From assembly GCA_023512835.1 (NCBI GenBank), contig CM042090.1, positions 53,183,365 through 53,247,364 on the forward strand: a DNA stretch of 64,000 nt. The letters are read 5' to 3'. The notes under the pieces are model-generated. The model searched no databases, was not told where the DNA came from, and was given only the letters and a program-made list of their open reading frames with translations. The translations under genes and the position numbers were made by a program. This DNA is from Taxillus chinensis (Eukaryota; Streptophyta; Magnoliopsida; Santalales; Loranthaceae). Positions 1-10,985 of the stretch are shown here, piece by piece (position 1 is the stretch's first letter; each line of letters starts with the position of its first letter).

Positions 1-614
1 TTACAAGCCTTAACTTTACCAAAAGTATAAAACATAGGTAAGGCCCAAAAATTTGAATGAGGCAGATTCTGGAGGTCCCATTCAAAAATTCATAACTTGA
101 GTTATACAGATCCAATTGACATGAAACCAAAGCCCATTTGTTCATTTATTACTTAGCTAAAACGTGTAAAAAATTCAGAATTTAATATGAAGCCAATCAA
201 TTCCAGAAGTTAAAATACTACACATAGGTTCAGTATGAACGGGTAAACATTTTAGTATGACTTTAAAATTCAATAACTTTTGTTATACATATGCAAAAAT
301 TATAAAATTGATACCAATTTGTAGATATTTGAGTTAGTAATGCAATAAAATTGGCCGTTTGTCAAAAACTATAAAATTAAAAATGTTATAATTGAATTAG
401 TAGGGAGTACACCAATGTGGACTTTTGATGCCAAAGGAACCTTCTAGGTTTAAAAGTCTTAAAACATTTTTAAATGGTAGGAGGAGATAACCACGTTTTT
501 AATAAGAGATAATATAAGGAAAATAAAGTATTATATATATTTTAAATAATTTAATTTAATGCCAAAGTCAAATTCGTACACTATTTTTCACACTATTACA
601 CCTACCACCTTACC

Positions 615-622
615 TATAAATA
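615..622 (+). promoter_or_regulatory. TATA box of Tekay-A 5' LTR
   Basis: TATAAATA stands alone in an otherwise pyrimidine-rich stretch, followed by CT-rich sequence typical of a plant transcript leader. The same box is at 8106-8113 in the 3' LTR. It probably starts the genomic RNA about 30 bp downstream (inference). Confidence 0.6.
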
Positions 623-811
623 GCATGCCTCACTTCCCTTCTCAAGCACTCTTTCCATTCAAATAAGCCACAAAACTCTCCTCCAAATACTCTCCAAAAA
701 GTTCTATTAACACCCCAATAGTCCTCCATGCCTTCTCTTCTCTCAATCTTCCTCTCACCCGTTGGAAGTTCCAAAAGGTAAATATTTCAAGCATATATTA
801 ATCATGTTCTT

Positions 812-1160
812 GGAAGGCTAATCCTCCTCATACATATATATATTATGGATGGCCTTGCCCCTCAATATATATATGTATATTTATTAAATAATATGTATAT
901 GTGTATATATATATTATTATTATTATTCCATGGAAGGCTAAGCCTCCTCATACATATATATATTATGGATGGCTTTGCCCCTCAATATATATATGTATAT
1001 GATACGTATATGTGTATATATAGATTATTATTATTCCATGGAAGACTAAGTCTCCTCATACATATATATATTATGGATGGCTTTGCCCCTCAATATATAT
1101 ATGTATATTATATAGTATATACGTATATTATATATGTATATGTATATGTATAGATTATTA
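812..1160 (+). repeat. AT-rich tandem repeat in Tekay-A 5' LTR
   Basis: Three imperfect units of about 108-122 bp begin with GGAAG(G/A)CTAA at 812, 933 and 1041. Each contains CTCCTCATACATATATATAT, a TATGGATGGC core and a long (AT)-rich palindromic tail. The same three units recur at 8313-8650 in the 3' LTR. Confidence 0.85.
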
Positions 1161-2099
1161 TTATTATCATGAAAAGTTTTTCCACCATAATATACTTATA
1201 TATGTCTCTCAATATATTACTTATGAATATACTATTATTATTAAAACTAAAATATTAACTTTTAAATTTTATTTCAAGGTTTATAAACGCGGAAGACAAA
1301 AAGATTGTAAGGATCCCCTCTCCCTTTCCTTACCACGATCTCCGACGTGGAAATTCATTTCCTATTTCTTCTCTATATTTCTATCTCAAGATTTCTCCTC
1401 ATAATATTATTTTAAGAAGAATTAACTTTCTTTGGCACTTCTTGGGAATTCGGTAATCTAATTTATTGAATGATGAATAACCCTTTTACTTATCGGGGCT
1501 ATTATTGCAAGACCTTCCTTTACGTTGAATTTACCATTGATGTGATTGTTTGAAAAATTTATGAAGATATGTTTTATGTTTGGCAATATGTTTATGGGTG
1601 GTTCCAGAAAGACCTCCAATGCATTGGGTAAAGAACATCACTGGAGAGTGTCAATCCAGTTGATAACAGGTTATGCATGACATCTAGGTGGTGAACCTAG
1701 ATGAGTAGATATTCTTATTCTTTCATGAGTTAATTATTCTTCATATATTATTCGTTACTTTTAACCTTACTGGGCTATTTGAGCTCATTTCCTTTCATGT
1801 TTTCTTCCAACCCCAGGGAACTAGGAGAAAGCAAGGATGCTAGGATAATGGTGTCCAGAATGCTTGGAATAAAATCATAAGAAGATTATGCATGTAGTAT
1901 TTATATGTCATGTAAACTATAATGGGTTATCAACACCTAGTCTCTAAACGCTAAACCTTAAAGATCTTGTGATGAGTCTTGATGTAATAAATAAACCAAT
2001 CGAATTTATGTTGAGTAATAGATTACTATTCATATAATTGTAATATCTTATTTGTCCAACGCACCCGGTCTGGAAGTCCAGATTTGGGGGCGTTACAGC

Positions 2100-2112
2100 T
2101 GGTATCAGAGCA
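2100..2112 (+). other. Primer-binding site, initiator tRNA-Met type (Tekay-A)
   Basis: TGGTATCAGAGCA lies two bases after the 5' LTR end. It is complementary to the 3' end of plant initiator tRNA-Met, the usual primer for this class. Confidence 0.93.
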
Positions 2113-2272
2113 AAGGTTTAGTTAGGTATAGAGACTAGTTATAAATAGCATAGTATAGAGTCCTAAGCTTATAACAATTATAGTGAATTGTTTTACATAA
2201 GTATTATTGTGGTTATATGGTTAATTTTGAACTAACCTAACCTCGAGTAACATGTGTGCTTAAAGGGCCAAA

Positions 2273-3948
2273 ATGGTTGAAACAAGGAACAGAGGAAACA
2301 GGAACAACTCCACAAGGAATAACGGTATGGCAAATGAACTTCAAGAGGGTTCAACACCAATGAACTCTTCCTCTAGCGGACAGGTCATGGGAACACTACC
2401 ACCAAATGGGCAACCTTCAAACATGGCAGCACCACAAGGTGTAAGCGCAGAGAACCTGATGGCATTTCTTATGCAAATGGCACAAACGATGGCAAGCAAA
2501 TATGACTCAACCCAACACACCCGTCGGTCACCCGGAGCAAGGTATAAACCCTCAACCAAAAGAGGTGACAGTTGACCAATTTATGAAGCAAGCATCCCCC
2601 AACCTTCTCTGGTTCAACCGATCCCACTCACATGGAGGAATGGATTAATAAGTTAGAAAAGATATTCTCGGTATTGGAATGTCCTGACCAGAAAAAGATA
2701 AAGTTTGCCATTCTGCGAATGGAGGGCGAGGCAAACCAATGGTGGACCCTTGTTAAGAATACCAAAACTGAGGGAGAGATAGAAGCTCTAAGCTGGGAAG
2801 CTTTCAAAGGGATCTTACTAGAAAATTATTTTCCTCGATCATTGAGGAGTAAGATGGAGAGGGACTTTCTCGATCTTAAACAAAAGGATGATGATACTGT
2901 GGCCATGTATGAGGCAAAGTTCACCAAGTTAGCAAGGTACGCACCTCAGTACGTAGCTGAAACACAAAGTAAAGTTCAAATGTTCTACCATGGGTTGAAA
3001 CCAAGCATACGGAGAGCGTTGGCAGCTTTTGACTTCCCCGACTATGAAGCTGTTGTTCGATGCGCGATCAAAGTAGAAATGGAACATCTTGACTACCACC
3101 AAAATCGTAGTCAAAATGATAAGAAAAGGAAACACCAAGCTAATGGATCGGAGATCACAAAGCCTAGTATGAAGGAGGTAGTACATTCCACCTGCCCTAA
3201 ATGTGGTAAAAGACACTCTGGTGAATGTCTCCAAGGATCGGGAAAATGTTTCAAGTGTGGTAAAGCTGGACATCAAGCACGTGAATGCCGGGAAAGGCCT
3301 AAACATGGTCCCCAAATGGGTCCTAATCCCATTCGTATGCGTAACCCTTTACATGCACCAAGACCAGAACCAAGTACACGCCCGACCGTCAAATGTTTCA
3401 ATTGCAATGAATTTGGACATTATGCAAATCAGTGCCCACAGGCAAAAACTATGGGGGATTATCGACAACCGTTACAGCAACCACTTCGACATGTACAGCC
3501 ACAACTACAGCAGCCGCAACAACCACCTAGGGCACCAGCTCGCTCGTACGCCATTACAACTGTAGAAGTGGATCCAATAATGGAAGAAGAATCAAACAAT
3601 GATGTGGTGAAAGGTACCTTGCTCATAAGCTCAAGAAACGCTTATACCTTATTTGATTCTGGTTCAACGCATTCTTTCGTCTCACCAAAGTATGCTGAAT
3701 ATATGGATATTCCACATCAGAGATTAAAAGTGGAATTAACAATAATAACACCAAGTGGTATCACCATAAATGCCACTAAGATATATAAAGCATGCCCCAT
3801 TACTATATGTGATAGGGTACTTCCCGGAAACCTAATCTCCTTACAAATAGTGGACTTTGATGTTATATTAGGGATGGATTGGTTAACATCCAATCACGCC
3901 ACCATAGAGTGTACTCAGAAAAGAGTAATTTTTAGTCTCCCAACCTAA
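2273..3948 (+). pseudogene. gag: Tekay-A gag and aspartic protease, frameshifted
   Basis: The start ATG at 2273 opens a Ser/Asn/Gln-rich N-terminus. The frame is lost near 2520-2630 and the capsid-like gag domain continues in another frame from 2632 (MEEWINKLEKIF..., then a WW motif). Cys/His boxes follow: CPKCGKRHSGEC near 3193, CFKCGKAGHQAREC near 3247 and CFNCNEFGHYANQC near 3394. A proline/glutamine linker leads to the protease, whose active site LFDSGSTHSFVS has its Asp codon at 3655 (DSG instead of DTG), and then LGMDWL. A stop at 3946-3948 marks a 1-nt shift into the RT frame. The product would form the virus-like particle and process the polyprotein, but this copy is broken. Confidence 0.88.
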
Positions 3949-3949
3949 G

Positions 3950-6900
3950 TTGGTGTTTACGTGTCAAAAGAATGGAGAGGATGCATCTAACCATCCAAAA
4001 GAGGGATATCTTTCCTCGGTCAACACAAGTGTAGGTGAGGTTACATTAAAAGAAGTCCCTATCGTTTGCAAATATGAAGATGTGTTTCCGGAAGAATTGT
4101 CAGGACCTCCTCCGCCACGAGAAGTTGAATTCTCCATCGATCTATTTCCTGGGACAGATCCAATCTCCAAAAGTCCTTATCGGATGGCACCAACAGAGTT
4201 AAACGAATTGAAGAACCAACTGCAAGATTTGATGGACAAAGGATTCATTAGGCCTAGTGCATCACCTTGGGGAGCACCGGTCTTGTTCGTGAAGAAGAAG
4301 GATGGCTCAATGAGGCTCTGCATCGACTATAGAGGACTAAACAACGTCACCATCAAGAATAAATATCCTTTACCAAGGATAAATGATCTCTTCGATCAAC
4401 TTAAAGGCGCTCAATACTTCTCAAAAATTGACCTTCGATCAGGTTACCATCAATTAAGGGTGAAGGAGATGGACATTCCCAAGACGGCCTTCCGAACGAG
4501 GTATGGCCACTATGAATTCGTCGTAATGCCTTTCGGATTGACCAATGCCCCCGCAATATTCATGGACCTGATGAACAGAATATTCCATGACTCCTTGGAC
4601 AAGTGTGTCGTTGTCTTCATTGATGACATACTTATTTACTCCAAGAGTCGCGAAGAACATGAAGAGCATTTAAGGAGCATACTGCAAACCTTAAGGGAGA
4701 AGAAACTATATGCCAAATTCAGCAAATGTGAATTTTGGTTACAACAAGTCGCATTTTTTAGGACATATTGTCACTCATGAAGGCATCTCCGTGGATCCTG
4801 CAAAAACAAAGGCAATAGAAGACTGCCCAAGACCCAAAACAGCAACGGAGGTTCGTAGTTTTATCGGACTCGCAGGCTATTACCGAAGGTTCGTAGAAAA
4901 ATTTGCGAGACTGGCAGGCCCATTAATAAAGCTGACTCGTAAGGGTGCTAAGATCGAGTGGACCACAAAGTGTGAGGAAAGCTTTCGAGAACTAAAACGG
5001 CGCCTAGTTAGTACACATGTGCTGGCACTACCTTCAGGAGGAGAAAACTTCACAATTTATAGCGATGCATCGAAGGAAGGACTTGGTTGCGTTAATGCAA
5101 AATGGTAAAGTAATTGCCTATGCATCACGACAACTAAAAACCCACGAGGTGAACTATCCCACACACGACTTAGAACTAGCAGCAATCATCCTTGCACTAA
5201 AGATTTGGCGTCACTATCTTTATGGGGAGAAATGTGAGATCTACACCGATCATAAAAGTCTAAAATACATATTCACCCAAAAGGAACTCAACATGCGACA
5301 AAGAAGGTGGCTAGAATTATTAAAAGACTATGATTGCACCATCAACTACCATCCTGGGAAGGCAAACGTGGTGGCAGATGCACTAAGCCGGAAACATGTC
5401 GGAACCTTGGCAACATTGATCACTTCGCAAAGGCCTCTAATTGAAGATCTGAAGAGGTTGGATGTTGAAATCGTAAAACCCGGAGAAAGAAGCTACCTAT
5501 TCCACATGACCATACAACCAACACTTTTGGAGAGGATAAAGGTGGCACAACAAGAAGATCCCAAGCTACAACGAAAGAGGGAAGCAGTGCAAAAAGGTGG
5601 ACATCCTGAGTTCAACATCGATAAAGGTGGTTTCTTAAGATTTGGTACAAGACTCTGTGTACCATCATCTTCTGGACTAAAAAGGGAGTTACTAGCCGAA
5701 GCACATAGCTCCGCATTCTCTATACATCCAGGAAGCACCAAGATGTATCGAGACTTACGAAAGAACTATTGGTGGGACAACATGAAGAGAGAAATCGCGG
5801 AATTTATATCCAGGTGCTTGGTGTGCCAAAGAGTAAAGGCTGAACGCCAATTACCAAGTGGAGTATTGCAATCACTTCCAATACCCGAATGGAAGTGGGA
5901 AAATGTAACTATGGATTTTGTCACGGGTCTGCCCAGAACATCAAAAGGACACAATGCGATTTGGGTCGTAGTGGATCGCCTGACAAAAACGCCTCACTTT
6001 ATCCCTATCTGCGACGATTTCTCGTTGGATCAATTAGCCAAACTATACATCAAAGAAGTCATTCGATTGCATGGAGTGCCATTATCAATCATCTCCGATC
6101 GTGATCCAAGATTCACATCTAAGTTTTGGAGGAGCCTTCAACATGCCTTAAGTACCGAACTGAAGTTTAGTACTGCCTTCCACCCTCAAACAGATGGGCA
6201 ATCGGAGAGGACAATCCAAACTTTGGAGGACATGCTTAGAGCTTGTGCTATTGACTTTCAAGGAGATTGGGAGAAACACCTTCCCTTGGTGGAGTTCTCC
6301 TATAATAATAGCTATCATGCAAGTATACAAATGGCACCATATGAAGCTCTTTATGGGAAAAGGTGTCGAACACCAACATGTTGGGATGAGGTAGGAGAAA
6401 GCAAATTACTTGCCCCCGATTTGGTGCAAGAAACAACAGAAAAGGTGCGTCTAATTCAGCACCATATGCGAGCTGCTCAAAGCAGGCAGAAGAGTTATAC
6501 GGACCACCGACGAAAGGACTTGGAGTTTGAAGTAGGCGATCATGTATTTCTAAAGGTTTCACCATGGAAAGGAGTCATGCGATTTGGAAAGAAAGGGAAG
6601 TTAAGCCCCCGATACATTGGACCATTTGACATAGTAGAAAAGATTGGAGCAACAGCATATCGCCTAGCCCTACCACCACATTTGGAACACGTGCACAATG
6701 TGTTCCATGTGTCTCTCCTAAGAAAGTACATACCAGATCCATCACATGTTTTAACAGAAGAGCTTGTCCAACTCGATGTTGACTTGACCTACGAAGAACA
6801 TCCGGTGCAAATCCTTGACCGCAAGGAACAAGTGTTACGTACGAATAGAATTCCACTCGTGAAAGTGTTATGGAGGAATCAAATCACCGAGGAGGCAACG

Positions 6901-6954
6901 TGGGAGCATGAAGAAACGATGAGGCAAAAATATCCTAAACTTTTCCATGATTAA
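3950..6954 (+). pseudogene. pol: Tekay-A pol: RT, RNase H, integrase, chromodomain
   Basis: RT is in one frame to about 4755, with the catalytic FIDDILIYS near 4615. An extra T in a T-run then shifts the frame for the thumb and start of RNase H (to about 5090). A second shift restores the final frame, which is open to 6954. RNase H shows [11 protein letters not shown] near 5245. Integrase has the HHCC zinc finger (about 5700-5845), the catalytic Asp near 5914, SDRDPRF near 6095 and Glu in QSERT near 6204, followed by a GPF/Y-like module. The last ~60 residues (6767-6954) form a chromodomain ending [18 protein letters not shown], which in this clade is thought to steer insertion to heterochromatin. 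The integrase-chromodomain frame is uninterrupted, while RT is split twice. Confidence 0.9.
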
Positions 6955-6988
6955 GGTACGCAATAATTTCGAGGACGAAATTCTTTTA

Positions 6989-7000
6989 AGTGGGGTATAA
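6989..7000 (+). other. Polypurine tract (Tekay-A)
   Basis: AGTGGGGTATAA directly precedes the 3' LTR start TGTAAGACCC. It is the expected plus-strand primer position. Confidence 0.75.
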
Positions 7001-9689
7001 TGTAAGACCCGCAAAAATTTAAGCTCTTCCTTGAATAGTAATAATAATAATGTCATTACTAAAAATAGTTAGAAAGAATATTTTAGATATTATCAAAATA
7101 AAAATAAGTACCCAATATAGTCATTTAAGTAGCATGTGACTAGTAAGTAGCCGTTAGAATAGTAACTAGCAGTTAGAATAGTAACTAACCGTTGGAATAA
7201 GTAACTAATCGTTATGAATAGTATCCGTTTGAATTGTTATAAATAGGTATGAGTATGTAATAATGTTTTATAATATTATACTTTATAGGGTTATAAAGTA
7301 AGAAGTCATGGAATATAATGTTATCTTACTTTATTGTTTATTGATTACGCAATAATATTATTTATCCGCGTTAATATTAAATACGTTATAAAAAATAAAA
7401 TAAAATAATTTCTTATACGTCATAAAAAGTTTAGATGCTATATATTATGTCATTTAGTTTCTTAGACCAAATTACTATGGGTAAGTAAGTATTACAAGCC
7501 TTAACTTTACCAAAAGTATAAAACATAGGTAAGGCCCAAAAATTTGAATGAGGCAGATTCTGGAGGTCCCATTCAAAAATTCATAACTTGAGTTATACAG
7601 ATCCAATTGACATGAAACCAAATCCCATTTGTTCATTTATTACTTAGCTAAAACGTGTAAAAATTGCAGAATTTAATATGAAGCCAATCAATTCCAGAAG
7701 TTAGAATACTACACATAGGTTCAGTATGAACGGGTAAACATTTTAGTATGACTTTAAAATTCAATAACTTTTGTTATACATATGCAAAAATTATAAAATT
7801 GATACCTATTTGTAGATATTTGAGTTAGTAATGCAATACAATTGGCCGTTTGTCAAAAACTATAAAATTAAAAATGTTATAATTGAATTAGTAGGGAGTA
7901 CACCAATGTGGACTTTTGATGCCAAAGGAACCTTCTAGGTTTAAAAGTCTTAAAACATTTTTAAATGGTAGGAGGAGATAACCACATTTTTAATAAGAGA
8001 TAATATGAGGAAAATAAAGTATTATATATATTTTAAATAATTTAATTTAATGCCAAAGTCAAATTCGTACACTATTTTTCACACTATTACACCTACCACC
8101 TTACCTATAAATAACATGCCTCACTTCCCTTCTCAAGCACTCTTTCCATTCAAATAAGCCACAAAACTCTCCTCCAAATACTCCCCAAAAAGTTCTATTA
8201 ACACCCCAATAGTCCTCCAAGCCTTCTCTTCTCTCAATCTTCCTCTCACCCATTGGAAGTTCCGAAAGGTAAATATTTCAAGCATATATTAATCATGTTC
8301 TTGGAAGGCTAATCCTCCTCATACATATATATATTATGGATGGCCTTGCCCCTCAATATATATATGTATATTTATTAAATAATATGTATATGTGTATATA
8401 TATATATTATTATTATTCCATGGAAGGCTAAGCCTCTTCATACATATATATATTATGGATGGCTTTGCCCCTCAATATATATATGTATATGATACGTATA
8501 TGTGTATATATAGATTATTATTATTCCATGGAAGACTAAGTCTCCTCATACATATATATATTATGGATGGCTTTGCCCCTCAATATATATATGTATATTA
8601 TATAGTATATACGTATATTATATATGTATATGTATATGTATAGATTATTATTATTATCATGAAAAGTTTTTCCACCATAATATACTTATATATGTCTCTC
8701 AATATATTACTTATGAATATACTATTATTATTAAAACTAAAATATTAACTTTTAAATTTTATTTCAAGGTTTATAAACGCGGAAGACAAAAAGATTGTAA
8801 GGATCCCCTCTCCCTTTCCTTACCACGATCTCCGACGTGGAAATTCATTTCCTATTTCTTCTCTATATTTTTATCTCAAGATTTCTCCTCATAATATTAT
8901 TTTAAGAAGAATTAACTTTCTTTGGCACTTCTTGGGAATTTGGTAATCTAATTTATTGAATGATGAATAACCCTTTTACTTATCGGGGCTATTATTGCAA
9001 GACCTTCCTTTACATTGAATTTACCATTGATGTGATTGTTTGAAAAATTTATGAAGATATGTTTTATGTTTGGCAATATGTTTATGGGTGGTTCCCAGAA
9101 AGACCTCCAATGCATTGGGTAAAGAACATCACTGGAGAGTGTCAATCCAGTTGATAACAGGTTATGCATGACATCTAGGTGGTGAACCTAGATGAGTAGA
9201 TATTCTTATTCTTTCATGAGTTAATTATTCTTCATATATTATTCGTTACTTTTAACCTTATTGGGCTATTTGAGCTCATTTCCTTTCATGTTTTCTTCCA
9301 ACCCCAGGGAACTAGGAGAAAGCAAGGATGCTAGGATAATGGTGTCCAGAATGCTTGGAATAAAATCATAAGAAGATTATGCATATAGTATTTATATGTC
9401 ATGTAAACTATAATGGGTTATCAACACCTAGTCTCTAAACGCTAAACCTTAAAGATCTTGTGATGAGTCTTGATGTGTAATGACCCGTGTGTAACCCGTG
9501 TGTAAGGAGTTAACCACAAACACCTTGGATGTTGGTACACAAGTTTAAGGTAAGAGATGAGCCCAAGAGGGGACTTTTGAGAGGTGCATGTGTCAAGCGA
9601 TAGCGTACATTTATGCCCTAGGAAGATGCTATGCGTTTAAGGCGGTTTTAAGTTTTGGCTGATCTTGGAGCTCACTTTTGACCTAGTAG

Positions 9690-9930
9690 ATGGCCTCAAA
9701 CAATTGGCGTGCAAGAACAAAAGTTTCTTAGAATGAGGTCCTCTATCTACCACAGAAATTTCAGAGCATTTGGAGCTGCACGTGAATTCACCCATTTCAC
9801 GTGCAAGCATATTTTTGCTTCTCAGGCCTCTACAAGATGCAAGGAGACTTGGGGTAAAGTTTGAGTGCATTTGGAGCTGCACGCCAATTGGGGAATTGGC
9901 GTTCAAATTGGCGTGCAGGCATATTTTTGC
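9690..9930 (+). repeat. ACGTG hairpin module in the solo LTR U3
   Basis: Unit A has arms GCACGTGAA (9778-9786) and TTCACGTGC (9796-9804). Unit B, about 100 bp downstream, has arms GCACGCCAATT (9879-9889) and AATTGGCGTGC (9906-9916). Both are introduced by GCATTTGGAGCT and followed by GCATATTTTTGC. A lone arm AATTGGCGTGCAAG lies near 9703. The same module is in Tekay-B LTRs (47450-47670, 54850-55070) and in an Athila LTR (63220-63450). Confidence 0.8.
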
Positions 9931-10035
9931 ATGGTTACCTTGGTTTTGTTATTCTAATCATCTTTTTCCAAAGGACTAGGTTGGAATAGTGAGTATTTTG
10001 GTGTGTATGGATGCGGAAAGGTTGTAGCTTGTGTA

Positions 10036-10112
10036 ATCAAAACTACGTCGTTTTGATCCTGGGTTTCACTTAATCAAAACTACGTCGTTTTGATAATGGG
10101 AGGTCTATATAA
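10036..10112 (+). promoter_or_regulatory. Duplicated ACGT-core palindrome and TATA box
   Basis: CAAAACTACGTCGTTTTG occurs inside 10036-10057 and again inside 10073-10094, just upstream of TATATAAG at about 10105. ACGT cores are the recognition core of plant bZIP factors (established), so a role as an upstream promoter element is likely (inference). Confidence 0.6.
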
Positions 10113-10163
10113 GGATGAGGAGACTCCTTGTTCTAGGGTTAGGGTTCTTTTCGGCCGTCGCAG

Positions 10164-10166
<3 letters not shown>

Positions 10167-10218
<52 letters not shown>

Positions 10219-10226
10219 GAGAGAGG
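10167..10226 (+). repeat. (GA)n microsatellite
   Basis: A nearly pure GA run of about 60 bp lies just downstream of the LTR TATA box, in the expected transcript leader. Arg/Glu-repeat and Ser/Leu-repeat translations over it are artefacts. Confidence 0.95.
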
Positions 10227-10760
10227 GGAAGGAAGGAGAGCTGGCTGGCTTGCTTGCCGGAGCGTCGTGCGTGGGGAAGACAACGTCTAGCGTGGAAGCA
10301 AGAGAGTCGGAGGACGTTTTCAAGGTAGGGGTTCTGTCTCACCTGGTCCTGTTCCGGGGTTAGGCCCTGTGTAGAGGGTTTCTCGAGTTTCTATTGATAT
10401 TGTTATATTATTTATATGTAAATTCATATAGGTGTGACCTCCTATATGAATGTTGGCCTTCAATGGCGTGTTGTTTGGATATATGTATATATGCCTCTAA
10501 GTGTTTGAAATTATGCCTGTGAGGTCGTGCATGTTATGTGTTTGAGGTAATGCCTGTGAGGTTGTGCATGTTATGTGTTTGAGGTAATGCCTGTGAGGCC
10601 ACGCACATCAAGTGTGTTAGATTATGTCCGTGGTGGCTGGGTTTATAAGCTTGTGGATATATGCATGCTAAGTGTTCGATGTTATTCCTGTGTGACTAAG
10701 CATACTAAGTGTTTGATGTTAGGCCTGTATGGCCATGTGTGCTGCGTGTTTGCTTGTACA

Positions 10761-10985
10761 CCCGGTGGCTGTGGAAGCCTGGGACTGTTTTGTAGAACCC
10801 GGTGGCTGTGGAAGCCCGGGACTGTTTTGTGGAACCCGGTGGGTGTGGAAGCCCTGGGACTCTTTTGTGGAACCCGGTGGTCGTGGAAGCCCGGGACTGT
10901 TTTGTGAAATCCGGTGGTCTGTGGAAGCCCGGGACTGTTCTTGAAACCCGGTGGCTGTGGAAGCCTGGGAGTGTTTATGTACCAG
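10761..10985 (+). repeat. 37-38 bp tandem repeat, six copies, in the solo LTR
   Basis: CCCGGTGG(C/G/T)TGTGGAAGCC starts at about 10761, 10798, 10835, 10873, 10909 and 10948. The last two copies are more diverged. Tekay-B LTRs have a different tandem arrangement (CAGCCTCTCAGGCTCC-type units) in the corresponding region. Confidence 0.88.

Larger units (their letters stand above)
1..2097 (+). repeat. Tekay-A 5' LTR (about 490 bp missing at left edge)
   Basis: It matches the 3' LTR from base 7492 onward. The right end, GGGGGCGTTACA, is followed by two bases and then the primer site. The LTR carries U3, a TATA box near 615 and three AT-rich tandem units at 812-1160. Long AT-rich stretches such as the low-complexity translation at 845-1153 are non-coding. 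Confidence 0.93.

Noticed and set aside
845..1153. 102-residue ORF (and 8392-8643) in AT-rich DNA
   Set aside because: It translates the AT tandem repeat of an LTR; Ile/Tyr/Met-rich, no domain, and present in both LTRs.
2100..2112. tRNA genes at primer sites
   Set aside because: Only about 13-18 bases complementary to a tRNA 3' end are present, directly after LTR ends; no cloverleaf.
10080..10363. Overlapping Arg/Glu-rich and Ser/Leu-rich ORFs on both strands
   Set aside because: They are translations of the (GA)n run in the solo LTR.
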